From contig JAJFVK010000021.1 in assembly GCA_021371795.1 (NCBI GenBank), positions 1 through 64,000 on the forward strand: DNA of 64,000 nucleotides, read 5' to 3'. The position numbers were made by a program, and so were the translations under genes. Under the pieces are notes generated by a model, which was not told the DNA's origin, made no database searches, and saw only the letters and a program-made list of their open reading frames with translations. Below, one piece after another: positions 9,020-18,212 of this stretch (its first letter is position 1; each line of letters starts with the position of its first letter). Origin of the DNA: Planctomycetaceae bacterium (GTDB lineage Bacteria; Planctomycetota; Phycisphaerae; Sedimentisphaerales; UBA12454).

Positions 9020-10225
9020 TTATTTTAAACCGAGGGCTTTTCTTAATTTGCCAACCATATCGGTTTTTTCCCATGTGAAAGTCGCACCTGTTCTGCCAAA
9101 ATGGCCGTGATGCGAAGTAACGGCGTAAATCGGGCGTTTGAGTTTAAGATGGTCAATAATGCCCTTCGGCGTAAGCGGGAATACTTCTCTAATCGCCTTT
9201 TGCAATTTGCTTTCGTCAACTTTCGCAGTGCCCTGTGTTTCAACGTGAACTGAAACCGGCTGTGCGACGCCGATAGCATACGAAAGCTGAATTTCACAAA
9301 TATCTGCCAATCCCGCGGCAACGATATTCTTGGCGACATATCTTGCCATATAGCTTGCGGAACGGTCAACCTTAGACGGGTCTTTGCCGCTGAAGCAGCC
9401 GCCGCCGTGCGCGCCCATTCCGCCGTAAGTATCGACGATAATCTTTCTGCCGGTCAGGCCGCAATCGCCTTTCGGACCGCCAATGACGAATCTGCCGGTC
9501 GGGTTGATGTGGAAGATAATATTTTTATCAACCATTTTCTTCGGGAGAACAGGCAGAATGATTTTCTTAATAATTTCCGTGCGAAGTTTATTGTACGCAA
9601 TGTCCGGAGAATGCTGCGTTGAAACAACAACGGTGTGGATTCTGTACGGTTTGCCGTTTTTGTATTCGACTGTAACCTGACTCTTGCCGTCCGGACGGAG
9701 CCATTTCATTTTGCCGCTCTGACGCATCTGCGCGAGTTTTGCACAAAGCGTGTGAGCAAGCTGAATCGGCATCGGCATAAGCTGCGGCGTTTCCCTGCAC
9801 GCGAAACCAAACATAATCCCCTGGTCTCCGGCACCCTGTTCTTTGTGGAGACCCTGACCTTCGGTAACGCCCTGCGAAATGTCAGGACTCTGTTTGCCGA
9901 TACCAACAAGCACGGCACAACTATCATAATCAAAGCCCATCATCGGGTCGTCGTAGCCTATATCCTTAATCGTCTGGCGAACTACGGCAGCAATATCAAC
10001 GTTTGCTTTCGATGTGATTTCGCCGGCGATCAGTGCCATGCCGGTCTTTACGAGCGTTTCGCACGCAACTCGGCTTTCCTTATCCTTGGCCAGGTGCGCG
10101 TCAAGTATCGCATCGGAAATATAATCTGCGACTTTATCAGGATGGCCCATTGTTACAGATTCGCTTGTAAACAAATAGTTGCCATTTTTAGCTTGTGTAA
10201 GATTCGCTTTTACTTTTTTCGACAT
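9020..10225 (-). CDS. metK: S-adenosylmethionine synthetase
   Basis: A 401-residue cytosolic enzyme forming S-adenosylmethionine from methionine and ATP. The ATG at 10225 is preceded by AAGGAG at 7-nt spacing; a longer frame starting at 10246 would include this ribosome binding site and is rejected. Family signatures are clear: the N-terminal [20 protein letters not shown] (ATP/methionine site), [12 protein letters not shown], and the Gly/Asp-rich [19 protein letters not shown]. It is monocistronic, with a terminator on each side. I looked for a SAM riboswitch upstream and saw none; the leader is short. It supplies the cofactor of the several methyltransferases in this window. Confidence 0.96.
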   Translation of the reverse strand: MSKKVKANLTQAKNGNYLFTSESVTMGHPDKVADYISDAILDAHLAKDKESRVACETLVKTGMALIAGEITSKANVDIAAVVRQTIKDIGYDDPMMGFDYDSCAVLVGIGKQSPDISQGVTEGQGLHKEQGAGDQGIMFGFACRETPQLMPMPIQLAHTLCAKLAQMRQSGKMKWLRPDGKSQVTVEYKNGKPYRIHTVVVSTQHSPDIAYNKLRTEIIKKIILPVLPKKMVDKNIIFHINPTGRFVIGGPKGDCGLTGRKIIVDTYGGMGAHGGGCFSGKDPSKVDRSASYMARYVAKNIVAAGLADICEIQLSYAIGVAQPVSVHVETQGTAKVDESKLQKAIREVFPLTPKGIIDHLKLKRPIYAVTSHHGHFGRTGATFTWEKTDMVGKLRKALGLK

Positions 10226-10281
10226 TCTAAACTCCTTATCAGTCAATTATTCCATCTGATTGAAAATTACCTTTTTAAATA

Positions 10282-10307
10282 TAAAAAAGTCTCGGCCTTC
10301 AGGCCGA
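10282..10307 (-). terminator. Intrinsic terminator after the DUF547 gene
   Basis: A strong hairpin, TCGGCC (10292-10297) pairing with GGCCGA (10302-10307), is followed on the minus strand by GAC and a run of six T. It ends transcription of the gene at 10334-11320 before metK. A close relative of this hairpin plus the flanking ATTTTGATTTTT stretch occurs at 23245-23281. Confidence 0.75.
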
Positions 10308-10333
10308 ATCAACAATTTTGATTTTTTATTTAG

Positions 10334-11320
10334 TTAGTTATCCTGCTGATCATTCAGCTTCCAGTTATACTTTAAATATTCAATTGTGAACGTGCCCTGC
10401 TTTAAATATTGAGCGTTGGCCGGCGAAACAAAATCCTTTATAAAATTCAGCACCGCTCTGTCAACAGGCTCTCTTTCTCTGAAAAGTTTGTTTGTGCCAT
10501 ATCGTTTCAAAAAGACGTCCTCGTGCCATTTATACATTTTGAAAATCGGCGAAATGCGAACTATATTATTCGTCTGGTCGATTTGCAGCCCGTCAGCACG
10601 CATAAAATAATTTCGCACCTGCTCGTCAAGCTGATTGTCAATCACCTTGCCGATATAAGGCTCGTTGCGCAGAGCCGCGCTGCTTATTGTTCCATAATTT
10701 ACCGCAAAACAAATACGCGGGTCTTCAAATCTGGCCAGCAGCGATTCGCTCTCAATTTCGTCCAGCGTGTATTGAATACCCATTATCATAAAAAACATCT
10801 CGTCGCGAAGGCCGCGAATGTGCATAACACTGTCGGCCGGATAGAACAAAAGCATAAACCGCGATGGACTAATCGGATACTCGTCAACAATTCCCTTTAA
10901 CGTACAGATATTATAAGCGTTTATCCAGAACGCGATTTTCTCGTTTCTCGACCATGTAATAAAAACTTCCGGCTCAAGACCCGCCAGCCTGTTCAGCATC
11001 GTATTCAGCACGGCACGATGTCTTCGCAGTTTGCCGTAATTTACCAGCCCTGCCGACGTAACATAGTTTTTGAAAACTTCCGAAAACTCGATATTAAAGG
11101 CATCGCCGCCGATATAGCCTTCCGGCGAGTTGGGGCCTTCAACCTCGGCGGCATTCATCAGTTCGCTGCGGGCGTTGGTGTCATTAACGTCATTGGATTC
11201 AGCAGCAGCCGGAACATTTGCGGCTATCAGCGCAACGCTGTCCTGCGCCCCTGCCGGTTGAATCTGCAAGAGATTAAAAACAGGAAAACCAATTATAAAA
11301 ATCATCAGAAATTTATTCAT
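10334..11320 (-). CDS. Exported DUF547 domain protein
   Basis: A 328-residue protein with an N-terminal signal peptide (MNKFLMIFIIGFPVFNLLQI, likely cleaved near PAGAQDS). The body matches DUF547: the hallmark FWINAYNICTLKGIVDEYP at about residues 130-150, an expanded LRDEMFF segment, and the later ICFAVNYGTISSAALRNEPY. DUF547 proteins are found in many bacteria and in plants; no biochemical function is established, and I do not assign one. It appears to be transcribed alone and ends at a strong terminator. Confidence 0.85.
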   Translation of the reverse strand: MNKFLMIFIIGFPVFNLLQIQPAGAQDSVALIAANVPAAAESNDVNDTNARSELMNAAEVEGPNSPEGYIGGDAFNIEFSEVFKNYVTSAGLVNYGKLRRHRAVLNTMLNRLAGLEPEVFITWSRNEKIAFWINAYNICTLKGIVDEYPISPSRFMLLFYPADSVMHIRGLRDEMFFMIMGIQYTLDEIESESLLARFEDPRICFAVNYGTISSAALRNEPYIGKVIDNQLDEQVRNYFMRADGLQIDQTNNIVRISPIFKMYKWHEDVFLKRYGTNKLFREREPVDRAVLNFIKDFVSPANAQYLKQGTFTIEYLKYNWKLNDQQDN

Positions 11321-11462
11321 ATTTCCCTAAATTCTAAACCAACGACTTCCTTATCTATAAGATATAAAACAGTTGATTCTAATAAAATATAAGTAAATTT
11401 CCAGACTAATTTTAAATGAAACAGCAAATTAAGGTACTAAATCGCAGAATCTATGAAATAAC

Positions 11463-11491
11463 TTGACAGAAACGTTTATTTTGAGTACTTT
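11463..11491 (+). promoter_or_regulatory. Candidate sigma-70 promoter for the exported protein at 11542
   Basis: A perfect -35 TTGACA (11463-11468) is followed after 17 bp by TACTTT (11486-11491). The predicted start site would be about 43 bp before the ATG at 11542. The -10 element is weak; TACTAT at 11510-11515 is an alternative. Confidence 0.4.
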
Positions 11492-11541
11492 CCAGGGATA
11501 CTATTTTACCTATTTTCAAGTTTTTGCGGGATTTACATACA

Positions 11542-12633
11542 ATGTACAATAAAAAAAACATATTAAGCTTACTGCTGGCACTTGTAATCTCAAGCCCCCT
11601 TTTGGCAATCAGCACTACCCAAATTGACGCCATCCGAAACAAAGAAGCTATCGCGGATACCGACTCGGCCATTATCGAGGAGTTTTTGGGCGAGGCCTTT
11701 TCCGAACTAATGGCAAAAACAGAGTTTTCAGATGTTGCCGCTCTTCGCAACGTCATTATAAGCAAAAGCTCATCCATAACGACAAGCGGAAAAATATTGT
11801 ACGACCCGAAATATCTGTCCGCATTTGAAAATGAACTGACCAACGCCTTCAAAGAGGCAAAAGCAATGAAGGACGGCAAAGTCAAAAACCTTATCACTGC
11901 AAATTTACTGATGCTTGCTTACGATATCGGCCACGTCGATGCCGCCAAAACAGCACTGCCATATTTGCAGGAATCCAACATTATGATTCGCTACTGGGCG
12001 GCACAAAATTTCGCTAACCCGGCAATCATCAGTCAGCTGAATCAGGGAAATGCGACAGACAGGCCAGAGCTGGCCGCAAAAATACTCAAGGCGGCAAAGG
12101 CCGAGCAGTCAGGCAATATATTGGTCAGCTACGCACAATTCGCAGCCGGACTGAAAGACCCGACAGGCAATGAAATATTGACCGCAATCGCACAAAAACG
12201 AATCGAACAGTATCTTGCGTGGACGGTTACGGACGAAATGTCTGACGATGGCATTTTAAAAGCACTGACGGACAGAATTAAAACCGATACAGACAGCACA
12301 AAAGAAATGGCAAAAAATTTCGCAACGCTGTATTCGCTCGTTGTCCAGCGGTATATTCAGGGACAGCAGACTATCAGCGATACGAGCAAAAGCTATCTGG
12401 CTTCGGTAATTGTTCAGGGCGATAAATACGTGCCTGTGTTCATTCCGGAATGGAATGGGAATTTCAAACGCGCAATCGACAAAGACCTCGCTTCTGTACT
12501 TGCCGAAAGCGATGGCTTGTTCGGCTCGGCAGCGGCAGCGGGCAAACTTTCGACGACAGTAGGTTTCGAGTATGACGGCGCAACAAAGACCGCCCCGCCT
12601 GTGCTGACTAAACCTGCCGCACAAAAACAATAA
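11542..12633 (+). CDS. Exported helical protein of unknown function
   Basis: A 363-residue protein. The ATG at 11542 starts a clear signal peptide (MYNKKNILSLLLALVISS, cleavage probably near PLLAIS). The mature part is mostly alpha-helical, and the segment around LPYLQESNIMIRYWAAQNFA resembles a HEAT-type repeat in which helices are repeated after Ala/Leu-rich turns. The C-terminus is a low-complexity Pro/Ala/Lys tail. No catalytic motif or named family is recognised. It converges on the ELWxxDGT gene, with only 3 bp between the two stop codons. Confidence 0.7.
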   Translation: MYNKKNILSLLLALVISSPLLAISTTQIDAIRNKEAIADTDSAIIEEFLGEAFSELMAKTEFSDVAALRNVIISKSSSITTSGKILYDPKYLSAFENELTNAFKEAKAMKDGKVKNLITANLLMLAYDIGHVDAAKTALPYLQESNIMIRYWAAQNFANPAIISQLNQGNATDRPELAAKILKAAKAEQSGNILVSYAQFAAGLKDPTGNEILTAIAQKRIEQYLAWTVTDEMSDDGILKALTDRIKTDTDSTKEMAKNFATLYSLVVQRYIQGQQTISDTSKSYLASVIVQGDKYVPVFIPEWNGNFKRAIDKDLASVLAESDGLFGSAAAAGKLSTTVGFEYDGATKTAPPVLTKPAAQKQ

Positions 12634-12636
12634 AAG

Positions 12637-14466
12637 CTATTCGCACAGCGTTGCAGGAACTTTACGGCAAATGAGCCATTCCGAGGCCATAACCGCAAAG
12701 TCCTCCATATTTACGACACAGTCGCCGTTAAGGTCGCTCGATACAAATTCAGTGCACGCGCCGGCATCAACGGATAAATCAAAGTAACCCATGCCATAAT
12801 CATAACCAGCAACGCGAATGTAGTAAGTTTTTCCTTTTACCGCATTAAGAATTATCTGCGAATCTGAATATCCATCATAGTCATCGTTACAATCAATAAC
12901 GCTTCCGCCACAAACATTCAAAACTTCAAGGGTTGTATCAAATTCGTCGCTGGAGACAGTAATCGTATATTGCCCCGCTTTTGTCGGCTTGAATGTGTAC
13001 CAGACATCCGCATAATCTCGATAACCGCAGGCTGATTGAATTTCTTCGGTTGCGCCATAATTTGTGTTGGTATAAAATTCACCTGACTGAATCTCGATAG
13101 CATCGGCACATTCATCATTTAATAAGTACATCCAAAGTTCAGTGCCGTGTATGTTTTCGTTAGCCGAGAACAGTATAAAATTTTCAATATTCGTAATATA
13201 CGCAGGATGCGAACTGGCCGAACCGGCATACATATCACCCGTCATATAAGTGCCTTCTTCGGTACCGTCACTTTGCCATAGTTCAGTGCCATAGGCATCA
13301 TTAGCCTGGAAAAATAATTTACCGCCGGCATCAATCAGGTTAAACGGATTTGAAAGCGTTGCACCAGGATATATATCTTTAACCAGCGAAACAGTGCCGT
13401 AATCGCCATCACATTTCCACAGTTCAATGCCATTTGTGCTGTCATTAGCAGAGAAAAACAGGACGCCATTTACGTTCGTCAAATAATACGGAGACGAGCT
13501 TGTTTCTCCTCCATATATATCCCTGACCATAATAGTGCCGGCATGCGTGCCATCGCTTTTCCATAACTCCACACCATAAATGCCGTCATTGGCATTGAAA
13601 TACAACGTACCATTTACATTTGCCAGATTACTCGGAGATGCACTTGACGAGCCGGAACGTATATTCTTAACCACCGCAGTGCCGGATTCAGTACCGTCAC
13701 TTTTCCATAACTCATAGCCATTAGTGGCATCTTCTGCCGTGAAAAAGAGAGTACCGTTAACCTCTGTCAGATTAGCCGGATATGAGCTTGATGCGCCTGT
13801 ATATATATCTTTGACCATAACGGTACCTTTTTCCGTACCATCACTTCTCCATAGCTCCTGACCGTTTATACTGTTATTGGCCGAGAAAAACAGGGTGCCA
13901 TTAACAGACTTCATATTATAAGGATATGAGCCCGATATCCCTGAACATATATCCTTAACCATCACAGTACCGGCATAGGTGCCATCGCTTTTCCATAACT
14001 CCACACCATTTGTGCCGTCATTGGCTCGGAAATACAAAGTGCCGTTAACATTCGTCAGACTTTCCGGAGTAGAGCCGGACGAGCCTGGAGATATATTCTT
14101 AACAAGGCAAGTACCGGCCGATGTACCATCGCTTTTCCATAACTCATAGCCGTTTATGCCGTCCTGGGCACAGAAAAACAGAACACCGTTGACATCAGTC
14201 AGAGACGAAGGATATGAGTGCATCCAACCCGGATATATATCCTTAACAAGGCAGGTACCTTCGGGCGTACCATCGCTTTTCCATACCTCCGCGCCATAAG
14301 TGCCGTCACTGCCATAGAAATATAGAGTGTCGTTGACCTTCGCGACATTGCTGATGGCCGAATTTTCGGAGCCGGGATTTATATCCTTCAACAGAAATGG
14401 TGAGCCTGCGAATGCAGCAAAAGAAACAGTGAATAAAATCGTAAACATGTGTGAGAAAATTTTCAT
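12637..14466 (-). CDS. Secreted ELWxxDGT-repeat protein with PPC-like domain and dockerin-like tail
   Basis: A 609-residue secreted protein: signal peptide (MKIFSHMFTILFTVSFAAFA), then about nine repeats of about 48 residues, each containing LYFxANDGxxGxELWKSDGT followed by KDIxPGxxxSxP. These are ELWxxDGT repeats, thought to form a beta-propeller-like fold. After residue about 450 comes a pre-peptidase C-terminal (PPC)-like beta domain (ADVWYTFKPTKAGQYTITVS). The C-terminus has a single dockerin-like calcium motif (DLNGDCVVNMEDFAVMASEW), typical of Planctomycetes secreted proteins. Start is supported by AGGAGG upstream on the minus strand. Function is probably extracellular or cell-surface; ligand unknown. 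Confidence 0.88.
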   Translation of the reverse strand: MKIFSHMFTILFTVSFAAFAGSPFLLKDINPGSENSAISNVAKVNDTLYFYGSDGTYGAEVWKSDGTPEGTCLVKDIYPGWMHSYPSSLTDVNGVLFFCAQDGINGYELWKSDGTSAGTCLVKNISPGSSGSTPESLTNVNGTLYFRANDGTNGVELWKSDGTYAGTVMVKDICSGISGSYPYNMKSVNGTLFFSANNSINGQELWRSDGTEKGTVMVKDIYTGASSSYPANLTEVNGTLFFTAEDATNGYELWKSDGTESGTAVVKNIRSGSSSASPSNLANVNGTLYFNANDGIYGVELWKSDGTHAGTIMVRDIYGGETSSSPYYLTNVNGVLFFSANDSTNGIELWKCDGDYGTVSLVKDIYPGATLSNPFNLIDAGGKLFFQANDAYGTELWQSDGTEEGTYMTGDMYAGSASSHPAYITNIENFILFSANENIHGTELWMYLLNDECADAIEIQSGEFYTNTNYGATEEIQSACGYRDYADVWYTFKPTKAGQYTITVSSDEFDTTLEVLNVCGGSVIDCNDDYDGYSDSQIILNAVKGKTYYIRVAGYDYGMGYFDLSVDAGACTEFVSSDLNGDCVVNMEDFAVMASEWLICRKVPATLCE

Positions 14467-14647
14467 TTCTTCATCCTCCTAAAGAGTATATAAGGCATGA
14501 ATTGTAGCGTTTTATTAATGAAAAATCAAGAATATTATAACACGAAATGTGAGATCGTAAAATCAGGATTGATTATTTGGTAAAATTCGGGTAATCTACT
14601 TGTAAGTGTTGTCTTAAGCGATATTTAGTAAATTTAGGGAAGTTTTG

Positions 14648-16381
14648 ATGAACGGACGCTCAAATACAAAGGAACTTGTGATACTGTTCATAGTTCTCAT
14701 TGTTTTGAGCCTGCAATTTTCGTCAAAGTTTCAAATGAAACGCTTTGAGCATCGCATAGACACCCTCGAAAAAACATTCTCCAGCACCCCTGCTGCAAAT
14801 CTCGCTGCCGGTAATCAAAATTATTATACGCCTGATGAAAATGACGGCGACTGGCTCATCTGGGCAATGCCGGTCGAACCAAAAACGCTCAATCTCATCT
14901 CCGTCAATGTTGATATTTACTCACGATGGATAATGTTTCCGAACGTGTTCGAGCCGTTGATGGAATATGATTTTGATGAAGTTCGAATGAAGCCGATGCT
15001 TGCGAAAAGCTGCGAAATTTCGTCTGACGGATTAGAGATTACTTACACACTGCGCGACGATATTCATTTTTCCGACGGCGTACCAATTACCGCTGACGAT
15101 GTGGTTTTTACATATAAGACTATCATCAATCCACTGATTGACGCCGCCGATGTGGCGCAGCAGTTTATCGAAGTTAAAGACGTTGAAAAAATCGACAGCA
15201 AAACCGTTAAGTTCCAATTTCACCGGCCATATTTCAAGGCGATGGAAATTTCATCGTTATGGACTATCGGCGTATTTCCAAAACATATTTACGATTTCAA
15301 AGACCCGCAGGAATTCAACCGTCGAATTTCCAATCCGGTCGGCAGCGGGCCTTATGTATTCGAGAAATGGGATTCTGGCGAAAAGGCAGTTTTTACACGC
15401 AATGAAAATTACTGGAATCCGGCTGCGATGCCGAAAATCAAAAAACGAATCTATAAATTCATCATCAACGACAAGGCAAGAATTCAGGCAATCCGCAGCG
15501 GCGATGTCGATATGATGATTCCGGCACCGGAACAGTATGTTGACGCGATTAAAGATGAGAAATTTACCAAAGATTTTAAATGTCTGGCTTACTGGTCACC
15601 GGGCACGCCGTTTTACTTCATAGGATGGAATGCCGATACGCCATTTTTCGCAGACCGCAACGTCCGGCTGGCAATGACGCAGATGATTGACCGCAAATCA
15701 ATTATCGAACATCTGTTGAAAAAAAGCGGCAAAGAAATCACCGGGCCTTTCTATCTTTATGGGCCGGAAAACGACCCGAATATTCAGCCGTGGTCTTATG
15801 ATGTCGCAAACGCCAACCGGCTTCTCGACGAGGCGGGCTGGAAAGATACAGACGGCGACGGAATTCGAGATAAAAATGGAGTCCCGTTCAGATTTAAGTT
15901 TTCTTATTCTGCGGATTATGTATTATACCAAAACATCGCTAATGTGCTTAAAGATTCGGCAGCTAAAGTCGGAATCGAACTGGTACCGGAGCCGGTAGAA
16001 TGGTCGATTCTCATTACGAACCTGCCAGACCATAAATTCGAGTCTGTGATTATGGGCTGGGGCGGAGATATTATACAGGATGAATATCAGTTGTTTCATT
16101 CTTCGCAGACAATAAACAGGGGTTCAAATTACGTAAACTTCAAAAACGCACAAGCTGATGAACTTCTTGAAGAAATACGACAAACTATCGATGAGCCGAA
16201 GCGTATTGAGTTAAGTCGAAAATTACACGGCCTGCTTCATAATGAGCAGCCATATACATTTTTATTCACAAGGCCGACATATCGTATTATCGCGCCGCGG
16301 TTTGAAAACGTAACAGTTCACAAACTCGGCCTTAGAGAAGAAGAATGGTTTGTGCCGAAAGAAAAACAAAGGTATAAATGA
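14648..16381 (+). CDS. Peptide ABC transporter substrate-binding protein 1 (SBP_bac_5 family)
   Basis: A 577-residue DppA/OppA-type extracytoplasmic binding protein. The ATG at 14648 is used because AGGGA at 14636-14640 lies 7 nt upstream; TTG at 14645 is an alternative. An N-terminal hydrophobic helix (ELVILFIVLIVLSLQF) without a lipobox cysteine suggests a membrane-anchored rather than lipidated protein. Family landmarks are LRDDIHFSDGVPITADDVVFT, NPVGSGPYVFEKWD and the C-terminal YTFLFTRPTYRI. First gene of a six-gene transporter unit. It is clearly paralogous to the next gene: both end in the same VPKEKQRYK tail. Confidence 0.9.
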   Translation: MNGRSNTKELVILFIVLIVLSLQFSSKFQMKRFEHRIDTLEKTFSSTPAANLAAGNQNYYTPDENDGDWLIWAMPVEPKTLNLISVNVDIYSRWIMFPNVFEPLMEYDFDEVRMKPMLAKSCEISSDGLEITYTLRDDIHFSDGVPITADDVVFTYKTIINPLIDAADVAQQFIEVKDVEKIDSKTVKFQFHRPYFKAMEISSLWTIGVFPKHIYDFKDPQEFNRRISNPVGSGPYVFEKWDSGEKAVFTRNENYWNPAAMPKIKKRIYKFIINDKARIQAIRSGDVDMMIPAPEQYVDAIKDEKFTKDFKCLAYWSPGTPFYFIGWNADTPFFADRNVRLAMTQMIDRKSIIEHLLKKSGKEITGPFYLYGPENDPNIQPWSYDVANANRLLDEAGWKDTDGDGIRDKNGVPFRFKFSYSADYVLYQNIANVLKDSAAKVGIELVPEPVEWSILITNLPDHKFESVIMGWGGDIIQDEYQLFHSSQTINRGSNYVNFKNAQADELLEEIRQTIDEPKRIELSRKLHGLLHNEQPYTFLFTRPTYRIIAPRFENVTVHKLGLREEEWFVPKEKQRYK

Positions 16382-16382
16382 A

Positions 16383-16416
16383 ACCACGAATTGACACGAA
16401 AATACACGAAAAAATA
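16383..16416. repeat. Degenerate CACGAA word repeat
   Basis: The 51-bp spacer between the two binding-protein genes is largely ACCACGAATTGACACGAA followed by AATACACGAAAAAAT, a degenerate tandem of the word ACACGAA. The same word pattern recurs at 19215-19241 before the DppC-type permease. Such spacers occur in several environmental bacterial lineages; function is unknown. Confidence 0.55.
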
Positions 16417-16432
16417 AAATAGGAATTTATAT

Positions 16433-18175
16433 ATGAATAATAAGGGTTTGATTACATTTTTGTTATTTATCCTGCTGTTGGGGATGATTGGCTTGCAGAT
16501 TTTGTCAATGATTCAGTCGGATAGATTATATGAACGACTGAACCGTCTTATCGATGCAACCGCCGGCAGGCAAACCTTTACAACTACAACCACCACAGGA
16601 ACGACAACACCGCCATCAGGTACCGGCTACCCCGGCGATGAAGGTGACTGGCTGATAGAATCGATAGCGGCAGAACCGGCAACGCTTAACGAATTAGTAG
16701 AATCTTCAACATGGTCAACGAGATGGATTGTCAGCGAAAATATTTTTGAACCAATGCTTTCATATGAGCCAAATGAATTCAAACTGCGCGGAATTCTGGC
16801 CGAGAAATTTTCGATTTCTGAAAATGGTCTGGAAATTTATTTCAAACTTAGAGACAACGCTCATTTTTCCGATGGCACACCTGTTACAACAGACGATATA
16901 ATTTTTACTTTTGAAACCATAACAGACCCAAATGTTGATGCTGCCGGTTATGCCAATTACTTTCAGGATGTTGATAGATATGAAAAACTTAATGACAGAG
17001 AAATTAAGTTTTATATGAAAAAAGTTTATTTCCTGTCGCTCGAATATCTCGGCGGAATGCCGATACATCCCAAACATATATATAAATATAAAAATGCAAA
17101 TGAATTTAATAACCGCACAAGCAATCCGGTCGGCAGCGGGCCTTATGTATTCGAGAAATGGGATACAGGCCAGCAGGTAGTTTTGAATCGTAACGAGAAT
17201 TATTGGGATAAAAGTAAAAAACCAAATATAAGAAAAAAAGTTTATAAATTTATCACTAATGATACCGCAGCATTGCAGGCATTACAGGCCGGTGAGGTTG
17301 ATTACCTGCGGCCGCTGCCGGAACAGTTTGGCATAAAAAGCCAGGAAGAAGAATTCAAAAACAAATTTTATTGCCTGTCCTATTGGGATGCGGGCAATAC
17401 GGGATATTTCTGGATAGGCTGGAATCAGTCCAGGCCCTTTTTTGCCGAACGAAATGTCCGATTGGCAATGACATATCTTGTCGACCGAGAAGCTATACGT
17501 GAACACGTTCTGCGAAATCCCGAAGCGCAAATTCCAACAGGTCCCTTCTATATATACGGGCCACAGAGCGATCCTAATATTAAACCGTGGCCTTACGACC
17601 CAGTGAAAGCCGCTCAATTACTCGACGAAGCCGGCTGGATAGACCATGACGGCGATGGTATACGTGATAAAAATGGTGTTCCATTCAAATTCAATTATAT
17701 GATTGTCAGCGGCACATCTTTGCACGAACAGATAGCGAAACTACTGAAGGACACCGCAGCGAGAGTCGGCATTGAAGTAACGCTCGACCCGTTTGAATGG
17801 TCTGTGTTTATCAAACGAGTACAGGACCGCGATTTTGACGCTGTAAGTATGTCATGGGGCGGCGGAGTTAAAAGCGACCCTTATCAAATATGGCATTCTT
17901 CGCAGATGAAACAGGGATCAAACTATGTACATTTTAACAATTCTGAAGCGGATGCTCTCATTGAAGAAGCAAGACAGACTTTGGATGAAGAGAAACGCAA
18001 TGCACTGTATCATCGTTTCCACCGGATTCTTCACGAAGAACAGCCTTATACATTTATCTACACAAGACCGGAACAACGTTTTCTCGACAAAAGATTTGAA
18101 AACGTAAAAATTTATAAACTCGGCATCGACCCAATGGAATGGTATGTGCCGAAGGAAAAACAAAGATACAAATAA
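16433..18175 (+). CDS. Peptide ABC transporter substrate-binding protein 2 (SBP_bac_5 family)
   Basis: A 580-residue paralogue of the preceding gene, starting at an ATG with AGGA 8 nt upstream. It has an N-terminal hydrophobic anchor (ITFLLFILLLGMIGLQIL), a short Thr-rich linker (about residues 46-60), and then the SBP_bac_5 body with LRDNAHFSDGTPVTTDDIIFT, NPVGSGPYVFEKWD and DGDGIRDKNGVPF, all shared with protein 1. Two binding proteins feeding one permease suggests two peptide specificities or a recent duplication. Peptide as substrate is inferred from family; some members bind nickel, oligosaccharides or other ligands. Confidence 0.9.
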   Translation: MNNKGLITFLLFILLLGMIGLQILSMIQSDRLYERLNRLIDATAGRQTFTTTTTTGTTTPPSGTGYPGDEGDWLIESIAAEPATLNELVESSTWSTRWIVSENIFEPMLSYEPNEFKLRGILAEKFSISENGLEIYFKLRDNAHFSDGTPVTTDDIIFTFETITDPNVDAAGYANYFQDVDRYEKLNDREIKFYMKKVYFLSLEYLGGMPIHPKHIYKYKNANEFNNRTSNPVGSGPYVFEKWDTGQQVVLNRNENYWDKSKKPNIRKKVYKFITNDTAALQALQAGEVDYLRPLPEQFGIKSQEEEFKNKFYCLSYWDAGNTGYFWIGWNQSRPFFAERNVRLAMTYLVDREAIREHVLRNPEAQIPTGPFYIYGPQSDPNIKPWPYDPVKAAQLLDEAGWIDHDGDGIRDKNGVPFKFNYMIVSGTSLHEQIAKLLKDTAARVGIEVTLDPFEWSVFIKRVQDRDFDAVSMSWGGGVKSDPYQIWHSSQMKQGSNYVHFNNSEADALIEEARQTLDEEKRNALYHRFHRILHEEQPYTFIYTRPEQRFLDKRFENVKIYKLGIDPMEWYVPKEKQRYK

Positions 18176-18212
18176 GTTGATAGTTGTTAGTTGATAGTGA
18201 ATAGTTGCACGA

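Noticed and set aside
8448-9110. 220-residue open frame opposite uxaC and the metK terminator
   Set aside because: A shadow of the uxaC coding strand; it also crosses the metK terminator. Similar shadows opposite metK (9635-10321) and ribBA (42885-43517) were rejected for the same reason.
10226-10333. SAM riboswitch upstream of metK
   Set aside because: The spacer contains only a terminator hairpin and a short A/T-rich leader; no SAM-I, II, III or IV elements are visible.
11534-11546. TACATACAATGTA resembling the nitrogen activator site
   Set aside because: The spacer is 5 bp rather than 4, there is only one copy, and no -24/-12 promoter is near.
12637-14466. Tandem DNA repeats that could suggest a CRISPR-like array
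   Set aside because: The periodicity (about 140 bp) is the codon-level repeat of the ELWxxDGT protein; repeats are imperfect and coding. The same applies to the GLUG gene.
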